In this document: in pieces, positions 7,324 through 11,075 of the stretch
How the letters are laid out: every line of letters begins with the position of its first letter
Position numbering within the stretch: position 1 is the first letter of the stretch
NCBI GenBank assembly: GCA_947174825.1
Contig: CAMWKN010000016.1
Location: 1 to 11,075 of the forward strand
Length of the DNA stretch: 11,075 nt
Origin: an uncultured Clostridium sp.
Lineage (GTDB): Bacteria; Bacillota_A; Clostridia; Lachnospirales; Lachnospiraceae
Reading direction: 5' to 3'
Position numbers and translations under genes: made by a program
Notes under the pieces: model-generated
Seen by the model: the letters and a program-made list of their open reading frames with translations, nothing else
The model's database searches: none
Told to the model about the DNA's origin: nothing

Positions 7324-7500
7324 TTACCTCATTGTACCGGCATTGGGGCCACTACCTACAAACGCTTTTGCTTGAGTTGTCCTCCATAGAACGCTACCAT
7401 CTTTACCTATGACTTGTATACTTTCTATATATGTATTTATACCGTCCCGACTGCAATTCCAATATACATGATCAATTATATTTGATTTTAAATCGCTATT
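7324..7500 (-). CDS. Silent fibre cassette 2 (inverted, no start codon)
   Basis: Read on the - strand from site S2, the frame that matches the fibre gene is open for 58 residues and stops at 7326-7324, the base next to the fibre gene's own stop. It reads NSDLKSNIIDHVYWNCSRDG, then TYIESIQVIGKDGSVLWRTT and ends GSGPNAGTMR. It has no start codon or RBS of its own. After inversion between S1 and S2 it would be fused to the constant N-terminus as a 140-residue fibre. It is about half the length of the other cassettes and shows no clear full beta-sandwich, so it may be a truncated or minimal tip. Its function is otherwise unknown. Confidence 0.8.
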   Translation of the reverse strand, partial: NSDLKSNIIDHVYWNCSRDGINTYIESIQVIGKDGSVLWRTTQAKAFVGSGPNAGTMR

Positions 7501-7504
7501 TAAA
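7486..7504 (-). repeat. Recombination site S2 (inverted relative to S1)
   Basis: On the + strand TTTTAAATCGCTATTTAAA; the - strand carries the TAGCGAT centre (7492-7498). It faces cassette 2. The outer flank (to about 7520) resembles that of S4. Confidence 0.87.
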
Positions 7505-7604
7505 GAACCAGTGTTTGCATTCTATTTTACATATTTTTCCTTTTACCAAAAGAGAATTATTAATCAGAACATACATTCTTTTTTTGTGATAGGGAGATGC
7601 TATT

Positions 7605-8600
7605 ATGGATTTAAAGGAAAGATTTGTTGGAAATGCAATTACTATGATGTCTACGAAACTAAATAACTCTGATTTATCCGACTTAAGAAACTGTTTAATA
7701 ATGCTACTTGATGATTTAGAATTAATTCCTCATAAAGAATTACCTTCGCTTGATGTCATTGATAATACATACGTGATTAAACATTTTCTGGCTACCAAGA
7801 AAATGTCCGGTTTATCTGACAATACCTTAAAAACTTATTTGTACCATATAAATAAGTTTTTAGACAGTTGTCAAAGAAATGTGCAGGATATAAACACAAA
7901 CCATATAAGACGCTATTTGGGACAATTGGGCATCAATAGAAGTAATTCCTATGTTGATGATGCAAGAAGAATATTGAACAGTTTCTTTACTTTTTGTGAA
8001 AATGAAGAATACGTTACAAAAAATCCTTGTAAAAAAATTGATCGGATTAAGCAAAAAAAGATTATGGAAGCACCCTACTCCGACACAGAAATTGAGTTGC
8101 TACGGGAAGCCTGTAAAACTTCCCGTGAAATTGCTTTGGTAGATTTTCTGCTTAGTACGGGTTGCAGGCGTGACGAAATCAGAAAAATAAAATTATCTGA
8201 AGTAAATTTGATAGACAGATCCGTATTAATACACGGGAAAGGTAATAAAGACAGAATGGTGTATTTTTCGGCACGATGTGAATTGCATATAAGAGAGTAT
8301 TTAGGTTTTAGGAAAGGAAATTCCGAGTACCTGTTCTGCTCAGAAAGAACACCTTATAATCAATTAACAAATACCGGATTGGCTAAAATCGTTAAAACAA
8401 TTGGTGAACGGGCAAACGTATCTAATGTACATCTGCATAGATTTCGTAAATGGTTTGCTACTTATATGGCTAACAGAGGGGTTCCATTACAAGATTTAAA
8501 AGAAATGTTAGGGCATTCTAAATTGGATACCACAAACAATTACTATGTTTTCACAAATTTGGACAGAATTAAAATTACTCATAAAAACAATGCTGTCTAA
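7605..8600 (+). CDS. Tyrosine recombinase, probable fibre-cassette invertase
   Basis: 331 residues; the ATG at 7605 follows AGGGAGAT (7591-7598). An N-terminal SAM-like core-binding domain spans about residues 50-145 (LSDNTLKTYLYHINKFLD, YVDDARRILNSFFTFCENE, YVTKNPCKKI). The catalytic domain carries the full set: R188 (STGCRRDEI), K212 (GKGNKDR), H278 and R281 (HRFRKWFAT), H304 (LGHSKLDTT) and the nucleophile Y313, nine residues after H304 as in XerD. The second box has Lys (K282) where His is commonest. Length suits XerC/D-like recombinases and Rci-type invertases. It lies between the two cassette pairs and inside the interval of sites, so its likely job is cassette inversion. It could instead, or also, be the prophage integrase. 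No clear promoter is visible in the 98-bp gap upstream, and no terminator separates it from the fibre gene. Confidence 0.9.
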   Translation: MDLKERFVGNAITMMSTKLNNSDLSDLRNCLIMLLDDLELIPHKELPSLDVIDNTYVIKHFLATKKMSGLSDNTLKTYLYHINKFLDSCQRNVQDINTNHIRRYLGQLGINRSNSYVDDARRILNSFFTFCENEEYVTKNPCKKIDRIKQKKIMEAPYSDTEIELLREACKTSREIALVDFLLSTGCRRDEIRKIKLSEVNLIDRSVLIHGKGNKDRMVYFSARCELHIREYLGFRKGNSEYLFCSERTPYNQLTNTGLAKIVKTIGERANVSNVHLHRFRKWFATYMANRGVPLQDLKEMLGHSKLDTTNNYYVFTNLDRIKITHKNNAV

Positions 8601-8711
8601 ACAAGGTTTTATAATTTAACAGAAAACTCTATTAATTTGAGAATAAGATGTATTGTATTTATTAAATTTTTTATGTCTTATTTTCTATGCTCAAAAGAAA
8701 GGAAAATATTA

Positions 8712-9452
8712 ATGGAAAAAATTCATTTTTATAACACGGATACTATTTATGAAGGAACTACCGATTTTATCAACAGACATGTGCTTGTAATTAATTTTAA
8801 AGGTTCTGTTCCTTCAGCGGAAATTAACAATGGCTTTGAAATACTGAATGAAAATAATGATTATGTTCAGGCAGAATATAAAAATTTTATCACTGTCTAC
8901 AGAACTTATGAGGATGAGACAGGCAGAATCGAGTTTTCTGATGATGGGTCCGTTTATACTGAACCGGAAAAAATTCCTGAATCAGAACCATATATTCCAA
9001 CATTAGAAGAGATTAAGTTGCAAAAGATTAGTGAGTTGTCACACATTTGCAGTCAGTTAATCACCAGTGGAGTGGATCTTGAAATAGACGATAATACAGA
9101 ACATTTCAGCTACAAGGATGAGGATCAGGTAAACATAAAAGAAATCTTTGACCTTGCGGTACAGACAAATGTTCCTATGTATTACCATAGTGATGGAAAC
9201 AGTTGCAAATTATATTCTGTAGAACAGATTATTTCACTTTATACTGCTACTACCACCAATAAAATGCACCATCAGACATATTTCAATCAGTTAAAATTAT
9301 ACATACTGTCATTAGAGGATGCGGAAACTGTCAAAAATGTTAATTATGGAGATGACTTGACGGGAGAATATTTGCAAACTTATAACGATGCCATGACACA
9401 GGCACATATACTGATTGAAGCTTTATTGTCAAAAAATAAGTTCTTAATATAG
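8712..9452 (+). CDS. Phage tail-associated protein with DUF4376-like C-terminal domain (246 aa)
   Basis: I chose the ATG at 8712 because AAAGGA lies just upstream (8698-8703); an upstream ATA/TTG extension to 8637 has no RBS. Residues 1-75 are beta-rich (MEKIHFYNTDTIYEGTTDFI, NFITVYRTYEDETGRIEFSD). Residues about 100-240 fit DUF4376 as I recall it: LEEIKLQKISELSHIC, FSYKDEDQVNIKEIFDLA, VPMYYHSDGNSCKLYSVEQI, HHQTYFNQLKLYILSL, NVNYGDDLTGEYLQTYNDAM. Such proteins are commonly found beside tail fibre genes and are thought to be structural or assembly factors. It lies between sites S2 and S3, so some recombination events would invert it with the recombinase. It is followed by a strong terminator. 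Confidence 0.78.
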   Translation: MEKIHFYNTDTIYEGTTDFINRHVLVINFKGSVPSAEINNGFEILNENNDYVQAEYKNFITVYRTYEDETGRIEFSDDGSVYTEPEKIPESEPYIPTLEEIKLQKISELSHICSQLITSGVDLEIDDNTEHFSYKDEDQVNIKEIFDLAVQTNVPMYYHSDGNSCKLYSVEQIISLYTATTTNKMHHQTYFNQLKLYILSLEDAETVKNVNYGDDLTGEYLQTYNDAMTQAHILIEALLSKNKFLI

Positions 9453-9464
9453 TCTTACATTTAT

Positions 9465-9502
9465 ATAGGGAATACCACAAATAAAGGTATTCCCTATTTT
9501 TT
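9465..9502 (+). terminator. Strong intrinsic terminator after the 8712 gene
   Basis: A perfect 12-bp stem ATAGGGAATACC/GGTATTCCCTAT (9465-9476 with 9486-9497) with a 9-nt loop is followed by a T-run to 9502. It separates the transcribed tail genes from silent cassettes 3 and 4. Confidence 0.9.
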
Positions 9503-9537
9503 ACGCTCTAACCAAGTCATTCACAGAATATTAGTTC

Positions 9538-9556
9538 TTAAAATAGCGATTTAAAA
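9538..9556 (+). repeat. Recombination site S3 (same orientation as S1)
   Basis: TTAAAATAGCGATTTAAAA with the TAGCGAT centre at 9544-9550. It opens into cassette 3. One arm base differs from the other sites (AAAA in place of TAAA on the left). Confidence 0.86.
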
Positions 9557-9871
9557 TCTGGTCTAACAAATTTGAAGTTTGTTGATTCGTTTTATGAAGC
9601 AAGCTTGGGAGAAAATGGCGTAAATGACCATGACTTTATAGCGCCTCAAAATGGACTGTATACGATTATGGCATATGCCACAGGCAATAAGTCAAAAACA
9701 GCCATATACAAAAACGGAGTAGATATCAGTAGCACATTTTTGAATGTTACACTCTATCCTTCGTCTTTTGTACTCTTAAGTGTAGAACTGAAGACCAGCG
9801 ATAAAGTTAAAATACATGTTGAGAACCATGGCGGCGGTGACTATACTCGTCAATATTGGATATATAATTAG
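9542..9871 (+). CDS. Silent fibre cassette 3 (no start codon)
   Basis: From the site, the frame NSDLKSGLTNLKFVDSFYEA is open for 109 residues to TAG (9869-9871). An in-frame TAA (9539-9541) lies directly upstream and there is no ATG or RBS; the TTG at 9572 is not a credible start. The sequence has a jelly-roll feel, similar to C1q/TNF-like heads of receptor-binding proteins: HDFIAPQNGLYTIMAYATGN, AIYKNGVDIS, SFVLLSVELKTSDKVKIHVE, GGDYTRQYWIYN. It would be fused to the constant N-terminus as a 191-residue fibre after inversion S1 x S4 followed by inversion of the 3/4 pair. The strong terminator upstream keeps it silent. Confidence 0.83.
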   Translation, partial: NSDLKSGLTNLKFVDSFYEASLGENGVNDHDFIAPQNGLYTIMAYATGNKSKTAIYKNGVDISSTFLNVTLYPSSFVLLSVELKTSDKVKIHVENHGGGDYTRQYWIYN

Positions 9872-10182
9872 AACAAAACATAACCATCATGTATGGCAAC
9901 CGTGCCTGTAAGTTCTGAACCGGGATAATTACGTTGACTTATTTTTACAACATCATTAGCGCGGCAAACATGTTTAATTGTTTTTGTTCCATTCGCAGCG
10001 TGAACTTTTATTGTTTCCGTATGCTCCCCTACAGTTATATCAACCCATTTGTAGTATCCCGATTCTGTTTTGTTTGTCCAAGAAAAGGTTACAATTACGC
10101 AGCAATCTTTTGAACATGTATAAGGATTGGAAGTGATGCTCTCATAGTCAACATTATTCCAATCAATTTTTAAATCGCTATT
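9868..10182 (-). CDS. Silent fibre cassette 4 (inverted, no start codon)
   Basis: Read on the - strand from site S4, the fibre frame NSDLKIDWNNVDYESITSNP is open for 104 residues to TAA (9870-9868), which overlaps the stop of cassette 3 by two bases. Later segments are SKDCCVIVTFSWTNKTESGY, TIKVHAANGTKTIKHVCRAN, DVVKISQRNYPGSELTG and a C-terminus HDGYVLF. It can be aligned loosely with cassette 3 (a strand around 'VKI', a Gly-rich turn, a final strand), so both may share a beta-sandwich fold. It has four cysteines, unusual beside the other cassettes. There is no start codon. A single S1 x S4 inversion would fuse it to the constant N-terminus as a 186-residue fibre. Confidence 0.83.
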   Translation of the reverse strand, partial: NSDLKIDWNNVDYESITSNPYTCSKDCCVIVTFSWTNKTESGYYKWVDITVGEHTETIKVHAANGTKTIKHVCRANDVVKISQRNYPGSELTGTVAIHDGYVLF

Positions 10183-10186
10183 TAAA
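10168..10186 (-). repeat. Recombination site S4 (inverted relative to S1)
   Basis: On the + strand TTTTAAATCGCTATTTAAA, identical over 19 bp to S2; the TAGCGAT centre is at 10174-10180 on the - strand. It faces cassette 4. Confidence 0.87.
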
Positions 10187-10315
10187 AAACTAATGTTTGA
10201 ATATAATAAAAACTTTTAAATATATTTTATACTAAACTATCTTGACATAACTTTTTTAATTTGTTTTGGGGGCAATTCAATTTTTAATATACTCAGTAAA
10301 TATAATGTGTTTAAG
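10187..10315. other. AT-rich non-coding stretch after the last cassette site
   Basis: I see no gene here. The first 15-20 bases resemble the outer flank of S2. A TTGACA (10242-10247) and a TATAAT (10301-10306) occur but are not at promoter spacing with each other or with good partners. Confidence 0.5.
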
Positions 10316-10352
10316 GCTCAGGACACGGGTTCGCCCCCGTCTACTCTACTCA
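10316..10352 (+). other. Degenerate tRNA/tmRNA-like 3' fragment; possible displaced attachment site
   Basis: ACGGG, then TTCGCC, then CCCGT forms a T-arm-like hairpin (about 10325-10340) with a TTCG loop, one base shorter than the standard 7-nt loop. It is followed by CTACTCTACTCA, roughly where an acceptor strand would be, and then by a strong terminator. No D-arm, anticodon arm or 5' acceptor half is present and there is no CCA end, so this is not a working tRNA. A displaced 3' end left at the far side of an integrated prophage would look like this. It is an inference. Confidence 0.35.
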
Positions 10353-10355
10353 ATG

Positions 10356-10390
10356 AAACGCCTGCATTGAAAGGTCTGCAGGCGTTTTAT
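10356..10390 (+). terminator. Strong intrinsic terminator after the tRNA/tmRNA-like fragment
   Basis: A perfect 11-bp stem AAACGCCTGCA/TGCAGGCGTTT (10356-10366 with 10377-10387) with a 10-nt loop is followed by TTTTATTTT-like sequence. It may also stop mazF transcripts arriving on the other strand, though the T-run there is poor. Confidence 0.85.
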
Positions 10391-10469
10391 TTTGGGTCTG
10401 ATTGCATTTTAGCATATCTGTATCGATTCCTTTGCTTTTACTTCCTAAATGATTATTCCAACTATCCCA

Positions 10470-10796
10470 TCAGAAAAATGCCTTCACATATGCTAATATC
10501 TTACCCAACAAATCCTCCGGTATCTTTTCCACAAACTGTATATTTCTACTAATAACATCCAAACGCTTCATATGCTCTGTCAAAATCACGCCTGTAGTTT
10601 TTGTCCGTTCATCCAAAGGGATATGCAACGGAAATTTATTGCTCGTATTTGTGATTGGACACACGACAGCAAATTTAGTTCTTATAAAAAACTGTTCATT
10701 GCTGATAACTACACCAGGTCTTCTTCCTGCCTGCTCATGTCCGGACTGTGGACTGAAATCCAAAAATACAATATCACCTTGTTTCGGATTGTACAT
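10470..10796 (-). CDS. mazF: MazF/PemK-family mRNA interferase toxin
   Basis: 108 residues from the ATG at 10796-10794, which overlaps the antitoxin stop (TAATG). A longer frame begins inside mazE and is not needed. The family pattern is clear: N-terminal YNPKQGDIVFLDFSPQSGHE, then QAGRRPGVVIS, VVCPITN, TTGVILTEHMKRLDV and a helical C-terminus. R26 (in GRRP) and T49 (in PITN) match the catalytic Arg and Thr of MazF toxins. These enzymes cut single-stranded mRNA at short motifs and stop growth when the antitoxin decays. It is arranged convergently with the prophage genes and lies beyond the putative attachment fragment, so it may be a host rather than a phage gene. Confidence 0.92.
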   Translation of the reverse strand: MYNPKQGDIVFLDFSPQSGHEQAGRRPGVVISNEQFFIRTKFAVVCPITNTSNKFPLHIPLDERTKTTGVILTEHMKRLDVISRNIQFVEKIPEDLLGKILAYVKAFF

Positions 10797-11041
10797 TACC
10801 ACACTTCCTTTCCAACAGGAGGACCCCAATCGAATTCTTCAGCTGCATATTCTCCATCATAATCTTTAAAAATGTCATCCAAAGTAAGTTCTTTCTTTTC
10901 TTTAACTTTCGTAATCACAATATTATCATCAACTCTATTCAATTCCACAAGATCGTTTTCCATCATTCCTAACGCATCAAGAAACGCCTTGGGTATTCTT
11001 ATACCCTGTGAATTTCCCCACTTCTGAATTGTTGCTTGCAT
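10796..11041 (-). CDS. mazE: MazE/AbrB-like antitoxin
   Basis: 81 residues; on the - strand GGAAGGAGAT (11057-11048) precedes the ATG at 11041-11039. Residues 1-47 form the AbrB/MazE swapped-hairpin DNA-binding domain: MQATIQKWGNSQGIRIPKAF, LGMMENDLVELNRVDDNIVI. The acidic C-terminus (LTLDDIFKDYDGEY, AAEEFDWGPPVGKEVW) is the type of flexible tail that wraps around the toxin and blocks its active site. The stop overlaps the mazF start by one base, giving coupled translation with antitoxin first. MazE-type proteins normally repress their own promoter, which would lie upstream; only 34 bases are visible there. Confidence 0.92.
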   Translation of the reverse strand: MQATIQKWGNSQGIRIPKAFLDALGMMENDLVELNRVDDNIVITKVKEKKELTLDDIFKDYDGEYAAEEFDWGPPVGKEVW

Positions 11042-11047
11042 AAATTC

Positions 11048-11057
11048 ATCTCCTTCC
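11048..11057 (-). promoter_or_regulatory. Ribosome binding site of mazE
   Basis: On the - strand GGAAGGAGAT ends 6 nt before the ATG and fixes the start of the antitoxin. Confidence 0.75.
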
Positions 11058-11075
11058 TTACAGTTCAGTATATAC

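Larger units (their letters stand above)
6976..10186. other. Phage shufflon: four fibre C-terminal cassettes, four recombination sites, tyrosine recombinase
   Basis: Between the constant fibre N-terminus and the end of cassette 4 lie four near-identical sites in the order +, -, +, -. Two tail-to-tail cassette pairs are bounded by these sites. All four cassettes are open in the same frame from the site (N-S-D-L). A tyrosine recombinase sits between the pairs. This matches the logic of the R64 plasmid shufflon (Rci, a tyrosine recombinase acting on short inverted sites at the 3' end of pilV), here applied to a phage tail fibre. Recombination itself is inferred, not shown. Confidence 0.87.

Noticed and set aside
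7605..8600. Gin/Min-type serine invertase
   Set aside because: The motifs are those of tyrosine recombinases (R, K, HxxR, LGH, Y); no serine recombinase signature is present.
9572..9871. A 99-aa gene starting at TTG 9572
   Set aside because: There is no RBS, the frame is open further up to the recombination site and blocked there by TAA (9539-9541), and it matches the fibre frame. It is a startless cassette.
6733..10186. A diversity-generating retroelement
   Set aside because: There is no reverse transcriptase and no template/variable repeat pair; cassettes differ wholly rather than at adenines.
10242..10306. Promoter from TTGACA (10242) and TATAAT (10301)
   Set aside because: They are about 53 bases apart and neither has a good partner at 16-18 bp.
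10316..10352. A functional tRNA or tmRNA gene
   Set aside because: Only a T-arm-like hairpin with a 6-nt loop is present; other arms and the CCA end are missing.
10307..10862. Forward ORFs 10307-10552, 10572-10862 and 10639-10869
   Set aside because: They overlap the tRNA-like fragment, terminator and the well-supported mazEF genes on the other strand; the products are unlike any protein and lack RBS.

Overview
The window looks like the distal end of a prophage in a low-GC Firmicute, probably a gut clostridium of the Lachnospiraceae type. The reasons are AT-rich DNA, strong GGAGG-type ribosome binding sites, and tail-protein families typical of Clostridia phages. All homology statements are from reading and memory; no search was run.

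Layout. Positions 2-1174 are the C-terminal end of a tape measure protein, visibly richer in GC than what follows. A 221-bp gap full of hairpins (1175-1395) leads into an AT-rich tail-tip and baseplate module, all on the + strand. It holds an 86-aa stand-alone copy of a tail-fibre N-terminal domain (1396), a small OB-fold-like protein (1676), an FN3-like plus lectin-like structural protein (1972), an unidentified tail-tip protein (3195), a 556-aa hub-type protein (4124), and two related small proteins (5859, 6188). After a terminator-like hairpin comes the putative receptor-binding fibre gene (6733-7323).

The main discovery is a phage-encoded shufflon covering 6976 to 10186. The fibre gene has a constant N-terminus (about 82 residues) and then crosses a near-palindromic site with the asymmetric centre TAGCGAT. 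Three more copies of this site lie at 7486-7504 (inverted), 9538-9556 (direct) and 10168-10186 (inverted). Each site opens, in the same reading frame, into a different C-terminal cassette. Cassette 1 is now expressed. Cassette 2 lies tail to tail with it on the - strand (7500 to 7324, stop codons abutting). Cassettes 3 (9542-9871, +) and 4 (10182-9868, -) form a second, silent tail-to-tail pair with overlapping stop codons and no start codons. A tyrosine recombinase with a full catalytic set (7605-8600) sits between the pairs, next to a DUF4376-like tail-associated gene (8712-9452) that ends in a strong terminator. Inversions between oppositely oriented sites can place any of the four cassettes on the constant N-terminus, giving predicted fibres of 196, 140, 191 and 186 residues.

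Downstream of the last site are AT-rich DNA, a decayed tRNA/tmRNA-like T-arm followed by a strong terminator (10316-10390), and a divergently oriented mazEF toxin-antitoxin pair (- strand). The T-arm may be the displaced attachment site that marks the prophage end. No holin or endolysin is seen between the fibre gene and this putative end.
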